DNA from: Streptomyces sp. ASQP_92
GTDB lineage: Bacteria > Actinomycetota > Actinomycetes > Streptomycetales > Streptomycetaceae
Assembly: GCF_025399895.1 (NCBI RefSeq)
Contig: NZ_JAODUA010000016.1
Coordinates: forward strand, 1-64,000
Reading direction: 5' to 3'
Length of the DNA stretch: 64,000 nt
Below are positions 51,419-60,304 of the stretch, piece after piece. Made by a program: the position numbers and the translations under genes. Under the pieces are notes generated by a model. That model had not been told where the DNA came from, ran no database searches, and was given only the letters and a program-made list of their open reading frames with translations. Position 1 is the stretch's first letter, and every line of letters starts with the position of its first letter.

Positions 51419-52279
51419 TCACCCTTCGGCTTGCCGGTAAACGATGGTGGTGCTGCCCACGACGATCCGCGAGCCGTCGCGGAGCGTAGCGCGGGTGGTG
51501 TGCTGCCCGTCCACCACGATGCCGTTGGTGGACCCGAGATCCTGGATCGTCGGGGGCGTTCCGGTCCGGATCTCACAGTGCCGGCGCGAGACGCCGGGAT
51601 CGTCGATCCTCACATCCGCATCGGTGCTGCGGCCAAGGACCAGAGTCGGGCGGGAGATCTGGTGGCGGGTGCCATTGATCTCGATCCAGCGTCGCACCTG
51701 GCCGTGTCCGCCCGGCATCGGCCCCGGACCCGCCGGGCGGCGGTCGGCGGGCGAAACGTTCGGACGGCCCGGAGGCGGCGCCGCGGGCATGGGCGGGGCC
51801 GCCGCGGCCGGCGGATAGCCGTAGCCACCACGACCGCCCTGCGGGGCCACGGGCGCGGGACGCTGCGGGGCGCCCGGACCGGGGCCGGGGCCCTGCTGGT
51901 CGGTACTGGACGCGAGCGTGCGGCTGCGCACCCGGTACAGACCGGTGTCGAGGTCCTCGGCCTTCTCCAGGTGCACCTTGATGGGGCCCATGAAGGTGTA
52001 GCGCTGCTGCTTCGCGTAGTCACGCACCAGGCCGGACAGTTCGTCACCGAGCTGACCCGAGTACGGGCTGAGCCGCTCGAAGTCCGGAGCACTCAGCTCG
52101 ACGATGAAGTCATTGGGGACGACCGTGCGGTCCCGGTTCCAGATCGACGCGTTGTTGTCGCACTCGCGCTGGAGCGCGCCGGCGATCTCGACGGGCTGGA
52201 CCTCGGACTTGAAGACCTTCGCGAAGGTGCCGTTGACCAGGCCTTCGAGACGCTGCTCGAAACGCTTCAGGACTCCCAT
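51419..52279 (-). CDS. fhaA: FhaA: DUF3662 plus FHA domain
   Basis: 286 residues from ATG 52279. N-terminal DUF3662/FhaA domain (MGVLKRFEQRLEGLVNGTFAKVFKSEVQPVEIAGAL), a Pro/Gly-rich linker, then FHA: LVLGRSTDADVRIDDPGVSRRHCEI...IQDLGSTNGIVVD. FhaA binds phosphorylated MviN/kinase partners at growing poles. First gene of the cluster fhaA-fhaB-PP2C-ftsW-pbpA-pknB, all on the minus strand. Confidence 0.93.
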   Translation of the reverse strand: MGVLKRFEQRLEGLVNGTFAKVFKSEVQPVEIAGALQRECDNNASIWNRDRTVVPNDFIVELSAPDFERLSPYSGQLGDELSGLVRDYAKQQRYTFMGPIKVHLEKAEDLDTGLYRVRSRTLASSTDQQGPGPGPGAPQRPAPVAPQGGRGGYGYPPAAAAPPMPAAPPPGRPNVSPADRRPAGPGPMPGGHGQVRRWIEINGTRHQISRPTLVLGRSTDADVRIDDPGVSRRHCEIRTGTPPTIQDLGSTNGIVVDGQHTTRATLRDGSRIVVGSTTIVYRQAEG

Positions 52280-52657
52280 GGGGCACCTCCTCCGTCGTTG
52301 TCGTCCTGGTCTTGCTGCCGGTTCTGCTCTGGGTCGCTCTCTTGGTACTGCTTACTGATCGTATCCACGCGTCGGGAAATCGGCTGGTTCCCCTTCTGTG
52401 CCCTGTGGACGAGTGTCACCTCTCACACGCACCTCTCGTACGGATCGTAGAGGTGGCTTCCCGACAGTGTCCCGCACCTCGGGTGCACTCAGGAGGAGCG
52501 GGTAACCATGCCGGGGGTTGCCTCTCTCCTGACCTCCTCCTCCCCACCAGGGTCACCGCAAACAACGGATGTGAATCCACCCTGTCCAGCGTGCTAATCT
52601 TCTCGACGTCGCCAGGCAATCGCACCGAAAAGTGAGAGAGCCCAGCACACCACTCTT

Positions 52658-52740
52658 GCGCGAGTGGCGGAACGGCAGACGCGCTGGCTTCAGGTGCCAG
52701 TGTCCTTCGGGACGTGGGGGTTCAAATCCCCCCTCGCGCA
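52658..52740 (+). tRNA. tRNA-Leu (CAG)
   Basis: Acceptor GCGCGAG with CTCGCGC, discriminator A. Anticodon stem CTGGC/GCCAG with loop TTCAGGT (CAG), class II long variable arm TGTCCTTCGGGACG, T-arm GGGGGTTCAAATCCCCC. Confidence 0.97.
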
Positions 52741-52747
52741 CAAGTCG

Positions 52748-52781
52748 GAAGCCCCGCAGATCCCCGGATCTGCGGGGCTTC
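52748..52781 (+). terminator. tRNA-Leu terminator
   Basis: Perfect 16-bp arms GAAGCCCCGCAGATCC and GGATCTGCGGGGCTTC, two-base loop. Confidence 0.88.
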
Positions 52782-53176
52782 TGTCGTCTCCGGGGTTCCC
52801 GGGACGCTGCCCCGTTCCGGGAAGTCTGCGCGGTTTCCGTGGTGTCACCACCCTCGGTAGGTGTGCTCACCCGTCTCGGTAGGTGTGCCCGATCAGCTCC
52901 CTGTCCGTGTGCCCAGTCCGAGCGTTCTGTGTCACGCCGGAACCCGCCTTCTTCCACGCCCGTCGCCCTTTCGCGTTTCCGTGGCCTCTGTCCCTCTGTG
53001 TCCTATGTCGCGTTCCGCTTCGGCACACCGCGTCGGGCCCACGACGGCCGAAGGGGCTGGAGCAACCGCTCCGGACCACCCCCCGGGTGGCCCGAAGCGG
53101 CCGCGAGACCTTCGTCGTGGCGGGGCGCGACGAAAGAGAACCGTGCGGCCCGGCGCGTGCTGCCTAGGGTGCGGGC
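52782..53176. other. intergenic, no gene seen
   Basis: 395 bp ahead of the histidine kinase. A 14-bp direct repeat CTCGGTAGGTGTGC occurs at 52853 and 52875. Frames are not protein-like. Confidence 0.5.
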
Positions 53177-54871
53177 GTGAATGTGTCATCGAGGGCCCGT
53201 ACCGCATGGCGCCTGCTGAAGGGGCCCGAACCCTGGACGCGGCGCCGGATCGTCGGCGAGACCGCGCTCGCCCTCACGCTCGCCCTGCTGGCGGGCGCGT
53301 TCGCCCTGCTCGCCGGAGGGCCCCCGCGGGTCGCGGCCGTGGCCGTCGGCGTCGCGCTGTTGTCGCTGCTGCGCCGCTCCCTGCCCACCGGCGTACTGCT
53401 CGCGGCCACCGCCCTGTCCGTGACCACCCCCGAATCCGCCCCGCTCCTGATGGTCGCGGCCTGGTCGGCGGGTCGGCGCGTCATCGGCGCCGGGCGGGCC
53501 CTCGCCGCCTTCACGGGCGCCTTCGTCATCTACCAGGCGCTGGGCGTCATCACCCTGTGGCCCATTCCGCAGCCCCTCCTCATGGGCGTCTTCAGCACCC
53601 TGTTCTTCCTGGCGGTGGCCGTCGTACCCGGGCTCACCAGCCGGTACTGGTCCCAGCGGCGCACCCTGCTGCGTGCCATGCGGGAGCACAACGCCCAGTT
53701 GCTGCGCGAACGCGCGATGGTCGCGGGGCAGGCCCGGCTGCGCGAACGCCAGCGCATCGCGCAGGACATGCACGACAGCCTCGGCCACCAGCTGGCGCTC
53801 ATCTCCGTGCACACCGGCGCCCTGGAGGTCGACCCCGAACTGACCGGCCGCCAGCGCGAGGCCGTAGGGGTGCTGCGGCAGGCGTCGGTGACCGCCATGC
53901 ACGAGCTGCGCGAGGTCGTCGGCATCCTGCGCGACGGTGTCGAAGCGCCCGCGGCGCCGGACGGCGCCCAGCCCGCCGCCCGTGGCACCGCCGGGATCCA
54001 GACGCTCGTGGCGGCCGCACGGGCCGCCGGAAACACCGTCGAACTGCGCGCCGGGGGCGATCCCCGTCCACTGGCCGCCGCCGGTGACCACGCGGCGTAC
54101 AGGATCGTCCAGGAAGCCCTCACCAACGCCTACAAGCACGCGCCGGGCGCCCCCATCACCGTGGAACTGCGCTACGAACCGGACTCCTTCGTCGTGGAGG
54201 TCGTCAACGGTGTCGTCGACCGCGCCGCCGCCGGACAGGCCGGCGAAGTCGTCAGCGGAGGACAGGGCCTGACCGGGCTGCACGAGCGGGCCCGCCTCGT
54301 CGGCGGCATGGTGCACACCGGCCCCACCGACGACGGAGGCTTCCGCGTCGCGGGCGTCCTGCCCTACGGGACGGCCGACGCCGCGACCTTGGTCGATGCC
54401 CCCGACGACTTCCGGCAGCAGTCGTCCGCCATGGCGTCCGGTGACGGTGATTCGGTCGTGGACTGGAACATCGCGGAGAAGGAGCTGGGCATGGGCGGCA
54501 GGAGCAGGGCCGGTGGCGTCGCGCTGGGATGCGGCATCGCCGTGGGAGCGGTGGTGCTGCTGGCGATCGCGGCCGGAGTCGGGCTGTTCTTCCTCGTCGG
54601 GTCGGCCAAGAAGGGCATGATCGACCCGTCCGAGTACGAAAAGATCAAGGTCGGCGCCGCAGAGTCGGAGGTCCGCAGCCAACTCCCGGACGGCGACACG
54701 GTATTGACCGCCGGACTCGCCGGAAAGGGCCCCGCCACACCCGAAGGCTCCCAGTGCCTGGTCCTGATGTCCTCCGAGACCGGCGACACCCTCAAGACCG
54801 AACCGGTGTTCCGCTTCTGCTTCCGGGACGGCAAGCTGATCGAGAAGAAGTCGTACGACGTGGCGCGCTGA
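53177..54871 (+). CDS. sensor histidine kinase (NarL type) with C-terminal membrane extension
   Basis: 564 residues from GTG 53177. Four to five N-terminal membrane spans, then a HisKA_3 dimerisation helix (RERQRIAQDMHDSLGHQLALI, phospho-His in MHDSLGH), HATPase_c (AAYRIVQEALTNAYKHA, GGQGLTGLHERARLVGG). Beyond the normal end there is an extra membrane segment (GCGIAVGAVVLLAIAAGVGLFFLV) and about 87 residues resembling a small BamE/SmpA-like module (IDPSEYEKIKVGAAESEVRSQL). That extension is unusual. Pairs with the response regulator at 55010. Confidence 0.88.
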   Translation: MNVSSRARTAWRLLKGPEPWTRRRIVGETALALTLALLAGAFALLAGGPPRVAAVAVGVALLSLLRRSLPTGVLLAATALSVTTPESAPLLMVAAWSAGRRVIGAGRALAAFTGAFVIYQALGVITLWPIPQPLLMGVFSTLFFLAVAVVPGLTSRYWSQRRTLLRAMREHNAQLLRERAMVAGQARLRERQRIAQDMHDSLGHQLALISVHTGALEVDPELTGRQREAVGVLRQASVTAMHELREVVGILRDGVEAPAAPDGAQPAARGTAGIQTLVAAARAAGNTVELRAGGDPRPLAAAGDHAAYRIVQEALTNAYKHAPGAPITVELRYEPDSFVVEVVNGVVDRAAAGQAGEVVSGGQGLTGLHERARLVGGMVHTGPTDDGGFRVAGVLPYGTADAATLVDAPDDFRQQSSAMASGDGDSVVDWNIAEKELGMGGRSRAGGVALGCGIAVGAVVLLAIAAGVGLFFLVGSAKKGMIDPSEYEKIKVGAAESEVRSQLPDGDTVLTAGLAGKGPATPEGSQCLVLMSSETGDTLKTEPVFRFCFRDGKLIEKKSYDVAR

Positions 54872-55009
54872 CGGCGTCGCCGGCGGCCTTGGGGCGGCTC
54901 AGGACGGCCCGGACAGGGGCGGTCGGCGACGGCCCTTGGTGGTCGCGGGCGGCCGGGGTTGGCCCGGCGGCGTGATGGACGGGATGCGGAACGGAATGTG
55001 GGTGTGGGC

Positions 55010-55687
55010 GTGACGGGCCAGACGGGCGTGCCGGGACCGCACATCAGGGTGGTCATCGCCGACGACGAGCCCCTCATCAGGGCCGGAATCCGCATGATCC
55101 TCACCTCGGACCGGGAGATCGACGTCGTCGCGGAGGCCGCCAACGGCCGCGAAGCCGTCGAACTCGCCCGCTCCCACGCCGTGGACGTGGTCCTGCTCGA
55201 CATCCAGATGCCCGAGATGGACGGGCTGAGCGCGCTGGCCGAGCTGCGCCGGACCGTCCCGGCGGCGCGGGTGATCATCCTCACGACGTTCGGGGAACGG
55301 GAGAACGTCCTGCGCGCACTGGAGCACGGCGGCGCCGGATTCCTCCTCAAGGACACCGCACCGGCGGAACTGATCCGTGCGGTACGAGCCGCCGCGGCCG
55401 GCGACGCCTACCTCTCGCCCGCCGCCACCCGGCACGTCGTCGACCAGCTCGCCACCGGCCGGGCCGCGGCCCGCGCCGAAGAGGCACGTCGCCGGGTCGG
55501 CGTGCTGTCCGAGCGCGAGCGGGACGTTCTCGCCCTGCTCGGCGAAGGCCTCTCCAACGCGGACGCGGGCAAGCGGATCCACATGAGCGAGGCCACGGTG
55601 AAGACGTACGTGAGCCGGATCCTGGCGAAGCTGGACTGCGAGAACCGGGTCCAGGCAGCGCTGCTCGCCCGTGACGCGGGGCTGTAG
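55010..55687 (+). CDS. NarL/FixJ-family response regulator
   Basis: 225 residues; GTG 55010 chosen (54998 and 55004 also possible). Receiver domain IRVVIADDEPLIRAGIRMIL, phospho-Asp in VVLLDIQMPEMDGL, Lys in GFLLKDTAP. LuxR-type HTH at the end: LSERERDVLALLGEGLSNADAGKRIHMSEATVKTYVSRILAKL. Transcribed with the histidine kinase; target genes unknown. Confidence 0.92.
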   Translation: MTGQTGVPGPHIRVVIADDEPLIRAGIRMILTSDREIDVVAEAANGREAVELARSHAVDVVLLDIQMPEMDGLSALAELRRTVPAARVIILTTFGERENVLRALEHGGAGFLLKDTAPAELIRAVRAAAAGDAYLSPAATRHVVDQLATGRAAARAEEARRRVGVLSERERDVLALLGEGLSNADAGKRIHMSEATVKTYVSRILAKLDCENRVQAALLARDAGL

Positions 55688-55808
55688 GGGGAGGCGGGGG
55701 AGGGCGCGGTGGCGGGTGGGACGGGGTTCCGGGACAGGGGGCCGGGAACCTTCCACGGCCTGCCTCGCGGGCGCTGGGGCCGCCGGGTTGTTCCGGTGGA
55801 GCCGCGTC

Positions 55809-55861
55809 GTTTCACGTGAAACAGCACCGGGTTGTGGGCCGTCACTCGGAGTTATCCACAG
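55809..55861. promoter_or_regulatory. parS: parS site with adjacent DnaA box
   Basis: GTTTCACGTGAAAC at 55809-55822 and TTATCCACA at 55853-55861, in the gap before the DUF2252 gene. Third exact parS in the window, 9.5 kb from the pair at 46309. Confidence 0.9.
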
Positions 55862-55968
55862 GGGCAGACGGCTTTCCGCCGACGCCGGTACCGTCAGAGG
55901 CAGTTGAGCTCTCGGCCTTGATCGAGGGCACCGCACCAGGCTGCACGAGACGGGGGAGGCGACACGCT

Positions 55969-57435
55969 ATGAGCGAGGTCGAGGCGGTGGTTCCGGCACA
56001 ACGGGCCGGAGCGGAGGACGGGCGGGGACGGATCCCTCACGTCCCCGGCTTCGCCCACCACACGCAAACGGCGGGCGCGGGGCGCCGCCGGGCACAGGGG
56101 TCGCCGAAGGCCGAGGGGAAGGCGCTGCGGAGCCGGTTCCCGCGCGCCTCGCACGACTCGCTGCTGCTCTCGGGGGACCGGCCGGACGCCGTCCGCGCGG
56201 TGGAGGAATCCAACACGGGCCGGGTGCCCGAGCTCGTGCCGATACGGGTGGGCCGCATGGCCGCGAGCCCCTTCGCGTTTCTGCGCGGGTCCGCCGGGCT
56301 GATGGCGCACGACCTCGTCGGTACGCCCGTCACCGGCGTCGGCGCACAGATCTGCGGTGACGCACACGCGGCCAACTTCGGCCTGTACGGGGACGCACGC
56401 GGCCGCCTCGTCATCGACCTGAACGACTTCGACGAGACCGCCACCGGCCCCTGGGAATGGGACGTGAAACGGCTCGCCGCCTCCCTGGTCCTGGCCGGCC
56501 GAGAAGCGGGCGCCGACGAACACACCTGCCGGGCCGCGGCGTTCGACGCCGTCGGGGCCTACCGCCGCACCATGCGCCTGCTCGCGAAACTGCCGGTCCT
56601 CGAAGCCTGGAACGCGATAGCCGACGAGGAACTCGTCTCCCACGCGGACGCCCACGACCTGGCCGGCGCCCTGGAGCGGGTCTCCAAGAAGGCCCGCAAC
56701 AACACCAGCGCACGCTTCGCCGCCAAGGCCACCGAACAGGAGGAAGACGGCAGCCGGCGCTTCGTCGACGCACTCCCGGTGCTGCGCCGCGTCACCGACA
56801 CCGAGGCGGCCGCTGTCGCCGCCTCCCTGGAGCGGTATCTGAACACCCTGCCCGAGGACCGGATACCGCTGCTCGCCCGATACGCCATCCACGACGTGGC
56901 CTTCCGGGTGGTCGGCACCGGGAGCGTCGGAACACGGTCGTATGTGGTGCTGCTCCTCGACCACCGCGGCGAGCCGCTGGTGCTCCAGGTCAAGGAGGCT
57001 CGGCCGTCGGCGCTGCTTCCGCATCTGGCCAAGGCCGGGTTCAAGACGCCCGAGCCCGGGCACGAAGGCCGCCGGGTGGTGCTCGGCCAGAAGCGGATGC
57101 AGGTGGTCAGCGACATCCTGCTCGGCTGGACCACGGTGGGTGAACTCCCCTACCAGGTGCGGCAGTTCAGGAACCGCAAAGGCAGCGTGGATCCGGCCGC
57201 CCTCGCTGCCGACCAGCTCGACGACTACGGCCGTATGACGGGCGCGCTGCTCGCCCGGGCGCACGCCCACAGCGTCGACCCGCGGCTCATAGCCGGGTAC
57301 TGCGGAAAGAACGAGGAGCTCGATGAAGCGGTGGCCGCCTTCGCGGTCACCTACGCCGACCGCATGGAGGCCGACCACGCGGTCCTGGCCGCCGCCGTGC
57401 GCGACGGCCGCATCGCGGCGGAGCTGGGGGTCTGA
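55969..57435 (+). CDS. DUF2252 family protein
   Basis: 488 residues from ATG 55969, GGGGGAGG upstream. Kinase-like fold features of DUF2252: ARPFAFLRGSAGLMAHDL-type segment (here SPFAFLRGSAGLMAHDLV), ICGDAHAANFGLYGDARGRLVIDLNDFDETATGPWEWDVKRLA (a HxN...D pattern like aminoglycoside phosphotransferases) and LVLQVKEARPSAL. Substrate unknown. It overlaps a long antisense frame that I reject as an artefact. Confidence 0.85.
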   Translation: MSEVEAVVPAQRAGAEDGRGRIPHVPGFAHHTQTAGAGRRRAQGSPKAEGKALRSRFPRASHDSLLLSGDRPDAVRAVEESNTGRVPELVPIRVGRMAASPFAFLRGSAGLMAHDLVGTPVTGVGAQICGDAHAANFGLYGDARGRLVIDLNDFDETATGPWEWDVKRLAASLVLAGREAGADEHTCRAAAFDAVGAYRRTMRLLAKLPVLEAWNAIADEELVSHADAHDLAGALERVSKKARNNTSARFAAKATEQEEDGSRRFVDALPVLRRVTDTEAAAVAASLERYLNTLPEDRIPLLARYAIHDVAFRVVGTGSVGTRSYVVLLLDHRGEPLVLQVKEARPSALLPHLAKAGFKTPEPGHEGRRVVLGQKRMQVVSDILLGWTTVGELPYQVRQFRNRKGSVDPAALAADQLDDYGRMTGALLARAHAHSVDPRLIAGYCGKNEELDEAVAAFAVTYADRMEADHAVLAAAVRDGRIAAELGV

Positions 57436-57545
57436 GGGGGCTGGGTGGGGCCGGCTTGGGCTGGGCGGGGGTGGCTGGGGTTGCCGGGGAGGGCGGGGGT
57501 GGGGGGCGGGGGGTTGGGGGGAGGGGGAGGGCCCCCGCCCCGTCC
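57436..57545 (+). other. extremely G-rich intergenic tract
   Basis: About 100 nt on the plus strand with many runs of three or more G (e.g. GGCGGGGGTGGCTGGGG). Several overlapping G-quadruplex patterns fit. It separates DUF2252 and the J-domain gene and could form a structured leader. Confidence 0.6.
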
Positions 57546-57562
57546 GCCCGTACGCTGGACCG

Positions 57563-58471
57563 GTGACGGACGAAGCTGCCGGCGGTACGACTGCCCGGAA
57601 CGAGGACCCGCAGACCGCCCCGCCGAGTGCGGGGGGCGAGCCGGAGACGCCGCCGGGTGCGGGGGGTGAGCCCGGGGCGCCGTCGGGTGCGGGGGGCGAG
57701 CGGCCCGAGGCCCGGCTTGAGCGGGCGGTGCGGGCGGCCGAGCAGGCGCTGATCGAGTTCGAGATCGCGGTGGAGACGTTCCGGGTCGAGGTGGAGAACT
57801 TCTCCCGGCTGCACCACCAGAAGCTCGGCCCGATGTACGCGCGGCTCGATGAGCTGGACGCGCAGCTCGCCGAGGCCAGGGCGTTGCAGAGCGGAGACCC
57901 GGAGGATCTGCGCAAGGCGCAGGAGGCGCGGGCGGCGGTCATGCCCATGCCTGGGGTCGAGGAACTCTTCCACGACTGGATGGACTCCGACGGGCTTTCC
58001 CCCGAGGCGGCCTCGATGCTGACCGACCAGCCGGTGCGGCCGCCCAAGCGGGTCCGGCCGAGCGAGGAGGTGCGCAGGCTGTATCGCGAGCTGGCCCGCA
58101 AGGCGCACCCGGATCTGGCGCAGGACGAGGAGGAGCGGGCGCGGCGGGACGAGTTCATCGCCCGGGTCAACGCGGCTTACGGCCGCGGTGACGAGGCGCT
58201 GCTGCGGGAGCTGGCCGAGGAGTGGGCGGCCGGGCCGGCGCCGGCGGAGGCGCGGCCCAGCGAGAGCGATGAGCTGTACGCGCGTCTGGAGTGGCTGAGC
58301 CGGCGCAAGGAGCTGCTGTCGCTGTTGGCCAGGGAGCTGGAGGACAGCGCGATCGGTTCGATGCTGCGCATGGCGCCGGACGACCCGGACCGGCTCCTCG
58401 AGGAGATCGCGGAGCAGTTGCTGGCCGAGGTGGCCGGTCGTGAGGCGGAGCTCGCGAAGCTGGTGCAGTAG
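57563..58471 (+). CDS. J-domain (DnaJ-like) coiled-coil protein
   Basis: 302 residues from GTG 57563. After a Gly/Pro-rich N-terminus (PPSAGGEPETPPGAGGEPGAP) comes a coiled coil (ERAVRAAEQALIEFEIAVETFRVEVENF) then the J-domain core LYRELARKAHPDLAQDEEERARRDEFIARVNAAYGRGD with the HPD motif needed to stimulate DnaK. A second helical part follows. Probably a specialised Hsp70 cochaperone; client unknown. Confidence 0.8.
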   Translation: MTDEAAGGTTARNEDPQTAPPSAGGEPETPPGAGGEPGAPSGAGGERPEARLERAVRAAEQALIEFEIAVETFRVEVENFSRLHHQKLGPMYARLDELDAQLAEARALQSGDPEDLRKAQEARAAVMPMPGVEELFHDWMDSDGLSPEAASMLTDQPVRPPKRVRPSEEVRRLYRELARKAHPDLAQDEEERARRDEFIARVNAAYGRGDEALLRELAEEWAAGPAPAEARPSESDELYARLEWLSRRKELLSLLARELEDSAIGSMLRMAPDDPDRLLEEIAEQLLAEVAGREAELAKLVQ

Positions 58472-58515
58472 CGTTTGAGGGACCTGCCGGGTTCGTACGA
58501 GAGAAGGCATGACCC

Positions 58516-58860
58516 ATGAATTTCGCCCAGCTTCCCTCGGTGGATGTCGCGGCCGTGCCGGCCGACGCCCTGGTGCTCGATGTCCGCGAGGACGACGAGT
58601 GGGCGGCGGGGCACGTCGAGGGTGCGTTGCATGTGCCGATGAGCGAGTTCGTGGCCCGTTTCGGTGAGGTGACCGAAGCGGTGGCGGATGGGCGCCGGGC
58701 GTATGTGATGTGCCGGGTCGGCGGACGGTCGGCGCAGGTCACGCAGTATCTGGTGCAGCAGGGCATCGACGCCGTGAATGTCGACGGCGGCATGCAGGTG
58801 TGGGAGGCCGCGGGCCGCCGGGTCGTCGATGCCCAGGGCGCTGTCGGCACGGTCGTCTGA
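58516..58860 (+). CDS. single-domain rhodanese-like protein
   Basis: 114 residues. The rhodanese fold: ALVLDVREDDEWAAGHVEGALHVPM and active-site loop MCRVGGRSAQV (Cys of CRVGGRS). Transfers sulfane sulfur to an acceptor; partner unknown. 44 bp after the J-domain gene. Confidence 0.92.
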   Translation: MNFAQLPSVDVAAVPADALVLDVREDDEWAAGHVEGALHVPMSEFVARFGEVTEAVADGRRAYVMCRVGGRSAQVTQYLVQQGIDAVNVDGGMQVWEAAGRRVVDAQGAVGTVV

Positions 58861-58909
58861 CCCCCTCCTCTTCCCCTCTGCCTTCCTCTCCCGGGCCGCC
58901 GCGCGCCCG

Positions 58910-60052
58910 CTACACGGTCTGGCCGAGGGGGTGGGCGGCGAGGAGGTCGCCCAGGGTTTCCTCGTGGGCGGCGGCCGGGCCGAGGGAGAGTTCCAGTTGC
59001 TTGGCCCAGGCGTGGTAGCGGTGCAGCGCGTAGTCGGTGTCGGCGCCGAAGCCGCCGTGCAGGTGCTGGGCGGTCTGTACGACGCGGCGTACGCCCTCGG
59101 AGGCCCAGATCTTGGCGACCGCGACGTCCCCGGCGACGGGCAGGGCGCTCTGGGCGCCGGTGCTGATGCGCCAGGCCGCCTGCCACAGGGTGACCTCCAT
59201 GGCGCGCAGGTCGATGTAGCGGTCGGCGGCCTGGACGGCGACGGCCTGGAAGGTGGCGACCGGATGCCCGAACTGCTCGCGCTTTCCGGTGTATTGGCTG
59301 GTCATGGCCAGTACGGCCTCGCCGAGGCCGAGGGTCAGGGCGCAGGTTCCGGTGGTGAGCAGGTTTCGTAGCCATTCCCACGCGCCGTCCGCGTCGATGA
59401 CCGAGGCGGCGTCGACGCGTACCGTGTCGAGGCCGATGTCGGCGAAGCGCTCGCCGCTGGTGGAGATCTGGTCGGCGAGGGTGATGCCCTGCTGGGTGCG
59501 GGGCGCCAGCGCTATGACGGTGTGGCCGTCCGTGGTGTGGGCGGGGATGGCGACGCGGTCGCAAATCTGGGCCCAGGGCACTCCGGTCTGGGCGCCGTCG
59601 AGGACCCAGTGGTCGCCGTCCCGGCGGGCGGCGACGGCGAGTTCGGCTCCGTCGTGGCCGGTGCGGCCGTTGGCGGCGACGGTCAGGACGAGTTCGCCCC
59701 GACCGACGGCGGGCAGCACTTCGCGCGCCAACTCGGCCCGGCCGTACCGCTGTACGGCCAGCGCGACCGCGCTGGTCTCCAGGAGTGGCAGCCGGGCGAG
59801 AACGCGCGCCGACTCGCGCAGCACCAGGCACAGCGCGATCGGGTCGAGGCCCGCTCCGCCGTACTCGGCGTCGAGGACCAGGCTCAGCAGGTCCGACGCG
59901 ACGAGCTTGGCCCACAGCGGTCGGTCGAAGTCCTCGGCGACGGCGCCCGGGGTGAGCGCGGGGCTGGGCACCGCGTCGGGGGCGACGCCGGCGAAGACCG
60001 CCTTGGCCGCCTCGACGGCGGCCCGCTGCTCCTCGGTGAAGGTGAAGTCCAC
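58910..60052 (-). CDS. acyl-CoA dehydrogenase family protein
   Basis: 380 residues; GTG 60052 chosen because GGGAGG is 8-9 nt upstream, against 60070. Three-domain ACAD plan: helical N-part (FTEEQRAAVEAAKAVF), beta middle, C-terminal helices with AVLAMTSQYTGKREQFGHPVATFQAV and VAVAKIWASEGVRRVVQTAQHLHGGFGADTDYALHRYHAWAKQLEL. The normal catalytic Glu position cannot be assigned with certainty; the sequence resembles FadE enzymes of steroid or acyl side-chain breakdown. A KstR-type operator lies upstream. Confidence 0.88.
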   Translation of the reverse strand: MDFTFTEEQRAAVEAAKAVFAGVAPDAVPSPALTPGAVAEDFDRPLWAKLVASDLLSLVLDAEYGGAGLDPIALCLVLRESARVLARLPLLETSAVALAVQRYGRAELAREVLPAVGRGELVLTVAANGRTGHDGAELAVAARRDGDHWVLDGAQTGVPWAQICDRVAIPAHTTDGHTVIALAPRTQQGITLADQISTSGERFADIGLDTVRVDAASVIDADGAWEWLRNLLTTGTCALTLGLGEAVLAMTSQYTGKREQFGHPVATFQAVAVQAADRYIDLRAMEVTLWQAAWRISTGAQSALPVAGDVAVAKIWASEGVRRVVQTAQHLHGGFGADTDYALHRYHAWAKQLELSLGPAAAHEETLGDLLAAHPLGQTV

Positions 60053-60130
60053 GGCCTTGTCCTCCCGCACGCACCGGCTCTGTCCGGACCGAGGCGGCGC
60101 GGGGTGAACCGCCTGTCGCCCGAACGAATC

Positions 60131-60160
60131 TGACGGATCGTCAAGATAGAACAGGTTCTA
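60131..60160. promoter_or_regulatory. KstR-like operator and adjacent palindrome
   Basis: TAGAACAGGTTCTA (60147-60160) fits the KstR motif TNNAACNNGTTNNA exactly, a near-perfect palindrome. TGACGGATCGTCA (60131-60143) is an adjacent second dyad. Both are upstream of the acyl-CoA dehydrogenase. Confidence 0.6.
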
Positions 60161-60202
60161 CGGGATGGGAATGGGCGCGCGGTGGCCTGCGACCCCTGAG
60201 TC

Positions 60203-60304
60203 CCGGCCCCGGCTCCTCACCGGTCGAAGTCGAGATTCGGCTCCGGCTCTCCTCACCGGCGTCAGCCGAGCTCCGGCCCCGGCTCCTCACCGGTCGAAGT
60301 CGAG
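60203..60304. repeat. 32-bp direct repeat including the paaE 3' end
   Basis: An identical 32-bp unit (CCGGCCCCGGCTCCTCACCG... ) sits at 60203-60234 and 60273-60304. The second copy contains the last codons of paaE (LDFDR stop), so the first is a duplicated gene end left in the intergenic gap. Confidence 0.8.

Noticed and set aside
55894..58170. Very long antisense open frame opposite DUF2252 and the J-domain gene
   Set aside because: Sequence is Ser/Arg/Gly low complexity with no domain; it mirrors high-G+C third-position bias of the real genes on the other strand.
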